From Scytalidium lignicola (taxonomy: Eukaryota > Ascomycota > Leotiomycetes), in NCBI GenBank assembly GCA_002812745.2, contig NCSJ02000138.1, positions 1 to 64,000 of the forward strand: a DNA stretch of 64,000 nt, in the 5' to 3' direction. Positions 1 to 12,374 of the stretch are shown piece after piece; the first letter of the stretch is position 1, and each line of letters begins with the position of its first letter. Under the pieces are notes generated by a model. That model saw only the letters and a program-made list of their open reading frames with translations. It made no database searches and was not told the DNA's origin. The position numbers and the translations under genes are program-made.

Positions 1-3000
1 CTTTCTTTCATCATCAGCCTTTATCCTATTGTCTACTAATAACAAACAAAGCATAATAACAAAAAAAGTCTTGTCGCATTATTACATCTTACACAGTAGG
101 ACATGAAAAGGCAAAAAGGACAAGAAAAAACTTTCTTGTTGTTTAGAGAACAAAAAAAGAGGATATTCTAGAAGCAGCTTTATCCTTAAAGATCATTCTG
201 AAGGGAAAAGAAGAGACACTAAATTAATAGCACAGAATATATTTGATTGAAGAGAAATATGATTGGAGTATATAAAAGGAAGCCATCCACCTGTGTTTTC
301 CTAAAATGTTGAGAGGGAGAGATATAAGAAAAGAACATTTTCAATAACAACATTCCCTTATCACGTTGGATTTTTTTTTATAAAAAAGTCCTAAACCCAT
401 AGGGGAAAAAACCACAATTTCTGATACATGTTCCCTCTCTAACCCTGTGTTGGTTAACAGAAACGTTCCACGCTCCGTGCTCGCACTGGGGTGTGCCCAA
501 AGTCGAAAATGTCTGCATCATTGCACAGGCACAGAACCTCCAGAGCGGTTGCTGGAACGTGAGCGTCCAGGGAGTAACTCGATTAGATTACCCCTGTCCA
601 AGCTGCAAGCACCGTGAGACCTTGGAGTTCTCCATGCATACTCTGTCATCCGGAGCAAGTAGTTCCAAGGAATCGAGTGTAGGTCCTTCGAACAGCTGCG
701 AGCCTCCACCTGGAAAGTTGTCGTCACGGAAAGACCCATGACATTCTGAGGCAGCTAACTAGTGGACGGAGTGGTGATTCTCGAGAGACTGCAACATTCG
801 ATAGTTGAGCCTCCTGGAGACGATCACTCCCAGGAAAGAGATAGCAGGATTAGACCTTTTCCTGATCTGCAAGTTGAAGGAGCTCTCAAGCTTAGCAAGA
901 ACTTGAAAATGACTCTCAAACCATTGTTTATTCATGCATGGCTTGGAGATTTCGCTAGCTTAGGACAAGTATAGTAAATGTACTCTGTACTGTACATTAC
1001 GAACGACTATGAGATGGTCTAGAATTGACCAGCATAATTGCTATTAGGTAGAGAAAACGAACCTGCATGATACGAGCAAAAGGAAACCGCATAACCAAAC
1101 TTCCCTGCGCGGTCGTAGAGAGAAGGAACAAGATGTGATGATTTTCTAATTTGGATCTTCATATGGGAGTACAGTGATTTGTTAGACTCCATTAAAAATA
1201 CTGGCGATGCATATTTTCCCCTTTGTCTTATTTTTATCTTGGAAATCTCATTGTACATAATTAGAGGGACCCACGGACTACGTGGACGGCGGTACTTGCT
1301 AATAGGAGATAGAAAGNAAAAAAGCAAATTATTCCATATAACGGGCTGATATAGGGCCAATAGTCTGTCTCCACAGCTAAAATAAGTAAACTTCAAATCT
1401 ATAATGCCAAGCGTAAAGGGCTCATTTTCAAATAATGATAATAATGATAGTGATGACTTTGCTTTTTAGAGATGTTGACCGCAGATAGATGCATCGCAAG
1501 AATTATCAATTAATTGTAGAAATAAGAAAGTTTGGCCTTTTTTAAGGTCTAATAAGTCGAAGCTCTAGAAGGTGGAGATAAAGACTCGGGGGAAGGCCCT
1601 TTGTGCGAGGGTCATGCCTGTGCATTTCTGGACTAGCGGAGATTAGTTATTCCACCGAAAAAGAAGTCTCCTAATATCTTCGTCTCCCTCGTAGACAATC
1701 ATAGCGTTGCTGGTCGTAGCGTAGGAGGGAGTTAGGTGACTAACCTTGGATGGCTTTTATTGCCATGGCATAATTGTCCTTGCAGTTGTCTAGAGCANGT
1801 TCGAACCAGCCTAGCATTCCTTCTTGCAGTGTTCGATCCTACGGGCCGGCCGGAGGTACGCCTAACTACTGTACGCCGTACTCCATACAGGAGAACATGC
1901 TCCAGTAGAGCGGTGCACCCGACGCTTGCAGTCATAATGTCTTGGTTGAGAAGCATAGAACAATTATGGAATCGTGTGCCATGTGTTCTGCGATGCGGAA
2001 TTCCCGACAACTACTTGCAGCACTGCACTTCTACTGTAGTGCTTGTTGTACGTACAGTACTGTGCGTTCTTGTTATATCTGCCACACCATCTCCGTACGG
2101 CGTAGCAGTATCAAGTCGACTGCATTTGTTACGGAGTATTCTTCGCACGGAAGTAAGTACCCTTGTACCAAACCACGTGCCTCAATTGTCCAAAAGTAGG
2201 TTGGTGGCTAAAGCCCCTTTTTCTTGTCGGCTCTGGGGATAATTATTTCCTCGCTGGCTTTGGGAGGTAAGCCCCTGGCTGCCTTGTAAGAATTGCGTCT
2301 GCCATCCCTCCAAAGGACTGCTATCGTTCGATAAAAAATAATTTAATTTCGGAGANTTTTTTTGTTGTCGCAAGAACACGTGGGATTTGGGAGCAGAAGT
2401 CCCGGCTGCGATGAAATCGAGTACCGTGCCGTGTGAGATGCTGTGATATCTTCAATAGTGACTCCCATGAAGCATCAGTAAAAAGAGATATGGCACTTGT
2501 ACTGTACTGTACGATGCCTGGATGCGCACTTGAAACAACGCCGCCATGTTTCGCCTGATGTAGGTACAGCACGGTACGGTAACACTTGATGGTGGCATAA
2601 AACGGTAGATCTTCGCTCTCCTTGCCACTTGCTGGCATGCTGGAAACGGACCTCGACCCCCCTTTTGGTGGCCCTCCTGGGGCCTCTTTTCGGAGCTTTC
2701 TGTCCACAACTTGTCCTTGCGAGATCCGTCCAGCGAGGAATAGGCGATGATCTTCGATCTGCGAACCCCATTAGTAACCCAACCTTCTTACGAGAGCTGC
2801 ATGGTGCTCTGTATCGGTCCTAACGGGCGCGAAATCATAATCGGCATCAGCCGTCCAGAGAACTGTTACTGTAATTCCTGTATGCTGACATTCCTCCCTT
2901 CTTTCTGCCTTGCCCCTTCTTGGCTGCTCCTGCTTCCTGTGTCCTGCTTCCTGCATCCGCTCCCTGGACCCGCAATGTTGCCGGCTCGAAAAAAATGTGA

Positions 3001-4835
3001 GTGGAGCCCAAGCGGATGTGGTACCTGACCCCAACAATTTGCGGACACGATGCTGTACCGGAAGGTCTTTGGTTTAACTTAGTTCTGGCCTGCATCTATT
3101 CGCCGTGCGACATGCATGCTTCTGCTTCTGCTTCTGGGCGGGGTCTGACCTCCAATTGCTCGCTGCGATTCGCCTAGAAAAGAGTGCTGAGGGCTTTAGA
3201 GCCTGGGTCGAGCCTTAAACTGCCTGCGAGTCCCCACAGAATGCAGGCGTAGCTGCTAGGCTCCATGCCATTTTCAGTGCTCCGTAAGAGGTCCCAGTGC
3301 CGATGCTAATGCTGGCGTAAGGGGGATTTTCTACATCAAAATGCAGGTGTCGCCATTGCTAGCCGGCATGTACTGGTAATTATCTAATCCGGCACTCTAA
3401 ACCTATGGACCGCGTAAACGAGACGAAAAGCTTTGGTGGTCAGCGAAGGCTCCGGCGTAGAGGACGGAAGGTTCTTGGTTGGCTGGTCTGGTCTGACGGC
3501 TGTGAGTGTCAGTTAGTCTGCAGGTGGTATACGTTAGGTACTGTAACTCAAGCCGTGGATTCGATATCTGGCTTGTGGTGTTGACGGCCGTGTTGTGCTT
3601 CCTCTCACCAAAGAGCACACGGCAGAAGGGCGTTTCCCCCCAATCCCCAGCCACACATGGTTACAGTAGACTTCCTCTCGCCTATAGCCATTACACAGTC
3701 CCTTCCACGACGGCTTGTGTTTCAGTGAAACCGGTCTGTGGCGTGAACAGTTGGTCTGGCCAGACAACTGGTGTTGCTCTAAATGCTGCTTCCGTTCGTT
3801 GTGGTTTGAACATCCTGAGTTGGCTTGTCGCCACGGGTGGCCACATCTGCCACGGGATAATATCCTGGATACCCTGCCCCTGGCCTAGTTTGGCCCCCCC
3901 GTCTACGGCTTATCATAGTCATTGCAGGGTTACACGAGAGACGGCCTCCACGAACTCCTGGCCTAGGAAACCCCCCCTTCCCTGTTTAGACACCCTCTCC
4001 ACGTTGTGCAAGCCCGCCTCCTTTTGTCCTGCTTCTGCGAACCNTTTTTTTTGTACAGAAATTCCTCTGAGACTTTGTCGCGGCTTCTTTGTCAGTTTTG
4101 CGCATGGAATAATTCATCTTTCTATGCGGATTCGATACTGGCGCAAATATCGCCTAGATCCCCTTCGTGACACAGGGACCTTCGAGGTACGTACAGAAGA
4201 GTACCACTGTTTCATATTCCTGCCGACCATTGAGGGGAGAGCCAATACGAGAACGCTTCGAAAACAGTCGATATAGCGATCGTCAGAACAAACAAATTCC
4301 TTTGCCACTCCTGACCAGAGCGCTCGAGGTCCAATGTTCAATGTGCAATGTCGTGTCCCAGTTAAGTTATACTGAAGCACTGCCCAGTGGGCATATTGGT
4401 CGGTTCAGGAGCCGGAACTGCCAATCCATCCACGCGGCCGGGAAGTGAAATTGAGGGTTACCAGTGGTTACGACAGTCTCATGCGTGTCACAGATCCCCA
4501 GATCCCTTTCTGCCTTTCCAGTCACCGGATCTCGACTTTTATTTTTAATTTTTTGATTTTTATTTCTATTTTTTCAATAATTGTTCTCGATTCGGAGCTG
4601 ATTTGAACATATTCGCTCAATAGACTCATGGTTTCGACAACTTATCTCTCCGCATATGATCTACCTCGACCCCAATTCTGAAGACAAACCGATTTCTCAC
4701 CGGCGTTTCACATAATTGATCGACGGTTATTAACCCTAAAGCTATAGCTAAGGTGGACAACGAGTTTGGAGGGTGAAAAGGAGGATTAGGGTCTAGACGT
4801 CGCGTGCCAACAACCAACCCTCCTTTCCTCACAAA
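1..4835. other. Intergenic left end, no convincing gene
   Basis: The first 440 bases are AT-rich; base composition then becomes mixed. Open frames longer than 100 codons occur (for example 3506-4276 and 1736-2242), but they begin at non-ATG codons or run into N bases, have low-complexity or Cys/Trp-rich translations, and show no recognisable domain. A coding-like but interrupted block at 454-935 is listed separately. The last few hundred bases before 4836, with long T runs at 4535-4580, are probably the promoter and leader of the next gene. Confidence 0.6.
454..935 (-). pseudogene. Coding-like island with broken frames, possible gene relic
   Basis: On the minus strand, 935 down to 588 is a single frame of 116 codons interrupted by only one TAG (761-759). 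It starts at an ATG and has ordinary, mixed amino-acid composition on both sides of the stop. A second frame, about 582 down to 454, continues with equally protein-like sequence (for example NDADIFDFGHTPVRARS) to a TAA. The block is more GC-rich than its flanks. The pattern fits a decayed exon, or a gene with introns I cannot place. Caution: the plus strand of the same block is also open over 762-974 with plausible composition, so even the strand is uncertain. I do not recognise the product. Confidence 0.2.
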
Positions 4836-7800
4836 ATGGGTTCGGATTCTACTCCGATGACCTTTCCTCATAATGAAGGCTTAGAACGTCCTTCGCCGCG
4901 CACAGCAAGATCGCATAGCGCTTCGAGCGACAGGCCTTCAGTGAACGGGTTTCATCATCCTTCCAGTCCATCCACAACGATTTCTCCTCCTCCAGCTTTC
5001 GTTGCACATTCAGCAGCTTCGCAGATTGTCACCAATGACCATGATAGTCAGTACGAGATCTGGCTCGACCACAGCGGCGTCGAGCCACCAATTGGACCTG
5101 CCACCGTTACCCCGGTTGCGCTCAAGCTAGTAAATCGATTTTTAGACCAGCTTCTGTTCAATTTTCTGACGAAGGCGCATTCGACCTCGCTGCTAGCCCT
5201 GAGACCAGCTATTAGTGAAGTTCTGAAACCAAAGCTTGCGAAAGATGCGATTTCGGGTGCCGAGCAGGAGCTACTTGAGTACTTGGGAGGTAATGATGAG
5301 AGCGAGCTGCTGGCGGCAGAGGCTCCGGGGCCAAATAGTGAATGGGATCTGGAGCTGGTTTGGAAGCGAACAAGACTACGATGTATGGTTTATTCTTCGT
5401 TGGGGGATATGGAGGAGGAAGATGAAGATTACTATACTGAGCAAGAGCATCTATATGGTAATTCTGCAATGGGCGATCCCTACTCAGAAAATGCCGGAGT
5501 GGTCTCACCAGCCGTTGCCATCTTTCTCACGTCTATCTTGGAATTTATGGGCGAACAGGCCTTGGTGATAGCAGGTCGAGCAGCCTATCAAAGGCTTCTG
5601 GCAAAGCATGAGAAAGATAAGAAAGAAGGTAAACCTACATCGCCAGCGATTGCCACGACAATTGTGGTGGATGAGACCGACATGGAACGTATTGCGCTGG
5701 ATAGGACTCTAGGAAGGTTATGGAGAGGATGGAAGAAGCGCATACGATCACCTACTGCCTCCATGTCCATGTCAAGGTCGTTCTCCATAGAATCCATGTA
5801 TTCTCAGGCACAAGCTAGCCGAACAGCGAGCATAGCCCCGGAAGAGAGCATTATCGAGGATGAGCAAGATCGTTCGATTGCTACCGTCCTGGAAGAATAC
5901 CAGCACGCAGCCACCATTGCTTTACCGATGTCTGAGGACGACGTGAGAGAAATTGAGATCCCTGGCGTTGCTCCTGAGATCCACGACGGTGACCGAGAGG
6001 CAGAAACCAAAGTTGATGAAGGGCAACTGCCGGCACGCCCTAAAAGCATGTTTGTTGCCTCTACTGGCAGAATGTTTCCTTTGACTCCTGAACGCGGGGT
6101 CTTTAGATCTGTTGCTCCCGAGACCAGGAAGCGGTCAAACTCTCAACCAGCTCCAAAACCTTTGCCATATGTATTACCTCCATCTGAGCTTCTAGCCGTT
6201 ATTGATGATGCTGAAGCTGAGGCTAATAACGGGGATAACGTTAAGTCGACAGCTGCGGACCAAGACAGCCATGAGGATTTACAGGAGGTCGGACTCGGAA
6301 ATGAGAACAACTCGGACGGTCTTAAATCTGGTGCAGTTCCTACTACGGAAGCAGCCTCTGCTGCCACAAGCGACACTCGTGGAGACGCGCCACAAAGTTC
6401 CTTTTATGATCATGACACGGAGGAAGATGAAATTGAAGAGGAGGTTCAAATTATGACATCTTCACGAATATCTATAAGTGAGGCAGCACTTCCAGAAGAC
6501 CTGCAAAGCGTTTCTAGGCGGTCTAGCGTGCGTTCTCGCAGCGTAACTTCGATACGTCTGATCGATGTTGCATCGCCTAGAAGCCCCTCACGATCCTTTA
6601 GTGGTGATATTGACTATATGTCTGCTGGGCGAGGAATCAATCGATCTAACCCAGGAAGCATCCGCAATTCCAGTATGGAGGATAACACTGCTGCCAGAAA
6701 CAGTCCAATTATTAAAACGCATACAGCATCATCAACACCATCTCCTCGTGACGGCTCCTTAAGACGCACCAGGACTAGCGAGTCTATCACTGAAGAAGAA
6801 GACGTACAGGCAGATACTGAAGAAAGGGGATCTCCACAATTACCTGAAACTCCATCGGATGTCGGACCGAGCTCAAAATCGCAATCCAAAAATGAATCTC
6901 CCGAGGAGGTCACGCCTAAAGCCTCCAATTTTATTCTCGGAGCTGTTCCTTCTCCTAGAAACAGAGATGTGCATATCATGATCAAGAAGGACCATCCAAT
7001 TAATCCTCCGGTTATGAATGGCATTGGCATGTATGCCCCCCGACCTGCTGCTATTGATACTGCACCTACTCCGCTTGCTCCTCTGCGTGAGATAACAGAA
7101 AGTTCTCCTGAGCAACTCCCGAGAACCTCTCCCCGTGATAATAACATTCTATCTGAGAAGCCTCTCTATGGAAGGCCACCGAACAGGATGATAACTGAGC
7201 AGCAAAAGCCACCTCGTACCTCATCCGCTGGTATCCCGCGGAACTCGCCTCCCAGAAAGTCTCGAGAGGACAGCCGACCAAATGTCCAGCGGCCCCCGCA
7301 TACTTCTGAATCTGGCTCCATATCAACTACACCTCAAAAAACGAAGTCGCTCAGATCTTCTGAGGAGAACAGAACACCGATAGCTGAGGATAAGAGCCAT
7401 AGTTTTGAACAGCTTATTAGGAGTGATCAGACTATCCAATACACACTTACATCTCAGGGCATGCGTGAGATCGAGGTAAGACTGCGTTGGTTATTTCAGG
7501 TATCTTAGATCAAACTAGCTGACCTAGCATTTACAGAATCCGGATTCTCCTCGCCCAACTGCCGAAATACCAAGGCCACCTACTAGTCGTTCACAGTCTG
7601 GTTCCGTGGTCAGGGTAGCCGTTGTTCAAAATCCACCTCCTGAGACACCAAAATTATCCAAAGTTTTCACGCCTGTCGAAAGAGGCTCCACTGAATCATC
7701 TCTACGACCTGGATCACGCCGACCATCTGTTCAGGCCCGTGACGCAAGAGTAGACCAAAGCTCGATTGAAGATTTTGCTGATTTTATCCGCTCAACTGGT

Positions 7801-8964
7801 CCTCCTGGTTCAAGACGAGAAAAACAAGCTCCCCCCTATACTGCTAACAGCTACAATGGCGCTAACGGATCTTCTCGGAATGCCAGTGCTTCTAACCTTC
7901 ACAGCGCATCAGTCACCAGCCTTCCTAAGCGTTCTGATTCTTCGGCACGAAGAAAGAGGCTACAAGCTCGTGAAGCAGTGTCTAGGGGTGATAGTTCTGA
8001 TCTGATTGATTTCATAAGAGAAGGCCCTCCACGAGATAACGCCAGCGAGAATCCGAGGATTCCTCGTTCTGTTGCCCCTTTCCGTACTACCATGGACTCC
8101 GACCGAATGTCTATCCCATTTAGCGGGAAACCAGGAGATGGAGTTGCTGCTGTTGATCGTGGAAGTTACTCGACGACTATCTCTGCTGAAAAGTCGGTAA
8201 ATTCTTCTATCAACTCCTCGAGCGGCTTGCTCAGTCATGCTGCTCCCCCGAAAAAGACGCCTGTGGCCCCGACTCCGATGGAATTTGGCGAGGATGATAT
8301 GATGCCCAAACGAAAAACTCGGAGGGTTCGTGATCCGTATGCCATCGACTTGAGCGACGAGGAAGATGAAGATGGTCTTGAAGATCTGCAACCTACGAGA
8401 CGACCACAACCCATAAAGGAAGAGAGCTTGGCAGACTTCTTGATGAATGTCCCGCCGCCTGTAAACAATGCCCCGACTCCTTTAGTTCTGGATGTTGGAC
8501 CAAATGTTCTGCGCAAGGATGTCAAGAAGAAGGCGAGCTCTCAAAGCCTCATGTCCAGATTCGGACGCAATGGTTCCATTTCTTCCCAAAATTCACCACG
8601 ACGGCAATTCTTTAGTTTTGACTCCCGCCCTTCAACCATGGCAAGCGTGCAGGGTAGTATCGCTAGTGCCCCGCCTGTCTCTGCAAAATACTCTACCTCT
8701 ACAACATATACGCCTCCAAGAAAATCCTCCTACGCCTCCCAAGTGGACTCTTCGAGGAATCCAGGATCGAGGGTCGTGCAGAAGTCATACGCCCCAAGAG
8801 AAGCTTCTTATCGTCCAACCCAGACGGACGACCTCGCGGATTTCTTGAGAAACTCGGAGCCACCGCCAGGTGCGGCCCAGCCCAAGGTTCTTGATGCTGC
8901 GTTGCAGAAGCGGGGTGGATTCTCGAGGATGTTTGGGAGAGAGAAAAAGGTTTCTGGGTATTGA
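4836..8964 (+). CDS. Large disordered fungal protein (FLO11-annotated family)
   Basis: Two exons, 4836-7475 and 7537-8964, joined in phase 0 across a 61-nt intron (GTAAGA donor, GCTGAC branch, ACAG acceptor), give 1,355 residues. The only structured part is N-terminal, about residues 70-270: a helical region (VALKLVNRFLDQLLFNFL), an acidic linker, then a second helix-rich part. The rest is Ser/Pro/Arg-rich and disordered, with many SPR/SPxR sites. A short motif of the form D-[LF]-x-D-F-[IL] followed by PP recurs at about residues 956-971, 1033-1045, 1176-1188 and 1310-1325, and the tail is basic (SRMFGREKK). I recall relatives annotated as 'Flo11' in moulds, but there is no signal peptide or cell-wall anchor, so an adhesin role is not supported. 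The start follows a clean cacaaaATG context. Function unknown. Confidence 0.85.
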
Positions 8965-11900
8965 TAGCAGACGTTTTACTTGTTGTATTTCATTTTTCTT
9001 GATCGCGATGGTCTTTTATCTACGGCCTTGACAATCAATCGGGAGGGCGGCNTTTTTTTAAACCCTTTTTACACTGCCTGGCATTCTTATGGGTATTTGG
9101 TGCTCTGCTCCTCCTCTCTCATAACACATCTGTTTATTTTTCCTTTTGCCATAACGCAACAATTGTCTTTACGACACCTGTTTTCTTTTTCTCCTACTTT
9201 GATTTCTTGTTTACTACCCCTTTAGATACACCCCTTTGATGATTGTTTTGTCAATTTTCATGACGATATTATGGAAGGAAACTTGGGAGAAAAGCTGGCT
9301 GCTACTTTTTTTCTTCCTTTATTCNTTTTTAGCGTGCCAGATTTTCACTCTACTGTTTACTAGCCCTGGAGATANTTTTTTTGGTGTATTATTTGAACTT
9401 CTAAAAAGGGGAAAGAGAGAGATTGGAGACTGATGAATAATATCAGAACGAAGTTATGGAGATTCCTTTTTTGATCTAGGCGCTTTGATTTGAACTTGTG
9501 TATACGAAAATGTGTTTATGGCGCCTATCTAAAAAATGACGGAACCTATTCCGTTGTGTGGGTGGTATTGATGAACACCGGGATATCCTCCTATCCTCGG
9601 AGGTGCTCGCTGTTGTGTCTGGGTCTTGTGGACATGGACAATATCTATAAAGTCTCTGTATGGGTCGTGGTCTTGTAAGCTTTGTTACACCTGATCTGTA
9701 ATCTTCATATAATTGGTATTCACGTCGGTGCCGATATCTTGAATCGTTGTGCAGTGCCATGCTCTTCTCTTGATGTGCCCGATTTGCCCGATTTGTCCCA
9801 CCGGCCTACCCGTTCTGGTCGCCGGTCCTCAAAAAATGTATAGTACGTCGGCAATGCCGTATCGTCCATTCATTTTGGAGGCTCCCTCCTCCGGGCCTTG
9901 CTGCTTACTTTGGCAACCTTGCCGCGAGACTGCATATACGTGATTGTCGCGATGGAACTCTGGATTGGCAACCATCAGTATTGGAGGGGTGTGGGTGGGC
10001 GATCGTATTGTTTTTTTTCCTGAGCTCTCAGCCTTCTAAGCTCTCTCGATCAGATTCCGATTTCTCTAAAAACTCTAATCTTCCAGCGACGGATGGGCCA
10101 TGAAAAGGTTAAAACTAAAAACATATAAAAAAGGTCCTCCATCATGCAGCCCTATGAGCCCCGGATATATGTATGTAATAATTAGCACCCCTTGCTCCCG
10201 TCTCTTCTTCTTTTTTTTTTGAGCCTGAGGATATCAACAACCTCAGCGGCACGGCAAATCAACCCGCCAAAAGAAGGGGGCGGCCTGGCTTCTCTGGCCA
10301 CGGCAGCCTCAGTACGAAAGGAAAGCAGCCCTACGGGTTTAATTAGAATTGTTAAAAAACACAGATCTTCCCCCCTCCAGGGAAAAAAAACAAGCAACGT
10401 CTCTCCATCCATCCCATCTCCATCTTGTTCTCCAATCCCAAAACATCTCGCAGTGCGCCGTATCACGCACACAAGCACAGCGCAACCCACCTACACAGGG
10501 CTGTGCAACGCCATCCCGCCGGAGCCATATTGCGCTGCTGCCCGCCTTTCTGCAAGGCTGTTGGCGGCGGCGGCAACGCTGGAAGCTGCCTACACCAACC
10601 TCGACAGCCGTACCTTCGTACCAAAACAGCTCCCTCGTCCTGTCAGATTGCGACCTGCTCGCCATGCGGGTCATTTCCTCCTGGTCGAACCCCCCACAAG
10701 GCCGTCTCCAGTGTCGGTGAGCAGAGAGATTCCCCCATGGCGGGGGCGCTTGCTTTGCATTGCATTGCCCATGATTTGCGCAGCGACCAGCCTTGTAGGA
10801 CCGGAAACCCGTTTTGACGGGCCATTCTTACTTGCTGGTTGAGCTGTTGAGTGACGAAATGTCTACAGATCTGATCAAAACTTTATCGTGAAGCTAGAAT
10901 GTGATGTTCGGGGTTGTGCGTGTGGACTCCTCTGACTCTCTCTCTCTCGATCGAGGGAGAGAAAAGGAAGCAAAAGGGAAAAGCTGGGCTGCCCTTTATT
11001 AGTACGAGCTCCCTCTCTCTTCTCTCGCCGGATCCCATGGCGGCAGGATATTGTTATTATTATTTTGTTCAGCTCTTCGCTGTCGCCGTATTGCTCGTTA
11101 CAAGGCGCGCGCTTCCGATATAGATCGGCTACCTATTTTCTATACTTTTTATTCGACGATCCATCTGGCTGGCGGGAGGGATGATGAGAATCACTCCCGA
11201 GAAGCTTGACGACTGCGATTGGATAGGATATGGGATTATTGGAAGATTAATCAGCAACTTTGTGAGCGTTGTACTTTGGCATGCTAGTTTCTGGACTCTC
11301 GAAGAGCTTCAACACCCGGATAAGTAAGTTCGAAGACGATTTTCCCGTATTGGCAGTTTTTTTGTCTTTTTTTGGGCGCGNCCTGCGAATCTACCCTATT
11401 ACGCAAGTTGGCTGGCTAAGAATTTGAAGCAATCTTTGAGTGTTTTTCTTTCTTTTCGGATAATTCACTAACGATTGGATGAAGGACGCAGCGAATAGGT
11501 GGTATACCTGCAGATTTTGATCTGGCTCATGCTCATGCTTCTTCTTTGCGGATTCCAGAATGGCCGAGTGCGCTCAACACTGCGCCGCTATTAAAATCTC
11601 AATGGACCAACGTTTCTAGCTATCAGCATATTACTGGCAGATATGTGTGGGGTTTCGTTGACTTGGTATATATCTGGATTACTTGGCTCAGCAGGAACTG
11701 TTCTGGCTCATCTATATACCTAGGCTGGGGGCTACTTTTTCTCGCTATTCGGGAAATAAGGCTGTGTCGCTACAGCCTCTCCCCAGATCTGCCTTGCAAT
11801 ATAGGTTCCCGAGAGCGTTTTCGTGAAACCATTTATCGAAACCGATCAGTCTTCGGCGTAGACTGGTTTTTCGAATGGCCACAAGGCAGACGTCCTCTGA

Positions 11901-12374
11901 ATTCAACCTGGCCGTGGGCTGGTGTTAAGCCCTCCCTTCTAGTGCTTTGGGGCGTATGCTGGATGTTCTATATGCGTGTGGGATATTCTCAAGGCCCGTT
12001 CTCTCAACACCCACGTCTGAATCAGCGATTTGTCGTTCAAGCGCCTGTACATGGCCATCATTTTATGGTGGCTCAAAGGCCGCGAAATCGCAAAGGGTAC
12101 CATGGTACGTGATATTATTTCCATTTACAGATTCACCTTTTTGGGCCGGAATTGTCTATAGCAAGCCGCAAGAATTGTTATCCAAGAGCAGTTCTCGGCG
12201 ATGACACACATGATTTTGAGGCCCTCTCTCTTGAGTGCTTTTGCTGCCGCCTGGGTGGGTATCCGTCCTTGCCGCGTGCACATCTAAGGCACTTGAACAA
12301 AGAGGGAGGCAATCAAGTTTGGCAGGAACGTCACTCGCGTTACGTCTCTTCAAAGCGGCCAACACGGATTAGAT
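8965..12374. other. Long intergenic / leader region before the C2H2 gene
   Basis: The first kilobase is T-rich with several N bases beside T runs and is probably the 3' UTR of the upstream gene. From about 10.1 to 12.3 kb there are open frames (10192-10842; 11485-12112), but they start at TTG or after a putative splice site and have odd composition: the second has about 7 percent Trp. A 48-codon ATG frame at 11181-11327 ends at a perfect GTAAGT donor, so a spliced leader or upstream ORFs are possible. The frame of the C2H2 gene stays open upstream of its chosen ATG to a TGA at 12294-12296. Confidence 0.5.

Noticed and set aside
1795..1812. GTTCGAACC, resembling a tRNA B box
   Set aside because: No 5-bp T stem around it and no D arm or anticodon arm at the expected distance on either strand.
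3506..4276. 256-codon open frame on + containing an N
   Set aside because: No ATG near the start, a composition of Cys/Ser/Trp without a domain, and the N run means the frame itself is not certain.
10192..10842. 216-codon open frame on +
   Set aside because: It begins at TTG, is rich in Ser/Pro/Ala/Arg with no domain, and overlaps other long open frames on both strands in a stop-poor C-rich region.
11485..12112. Open frame of about 209 codons that joins in phase to an upstream ATG frame (11181) at a GTAAGT donor, and ends at a GTACGT donor
   Set aside because: The translation is about 7 percent Trp with no domain, needs unverified splicing on both sides, and lies in a probable leader region. 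Kept only as a possible spliced leader.
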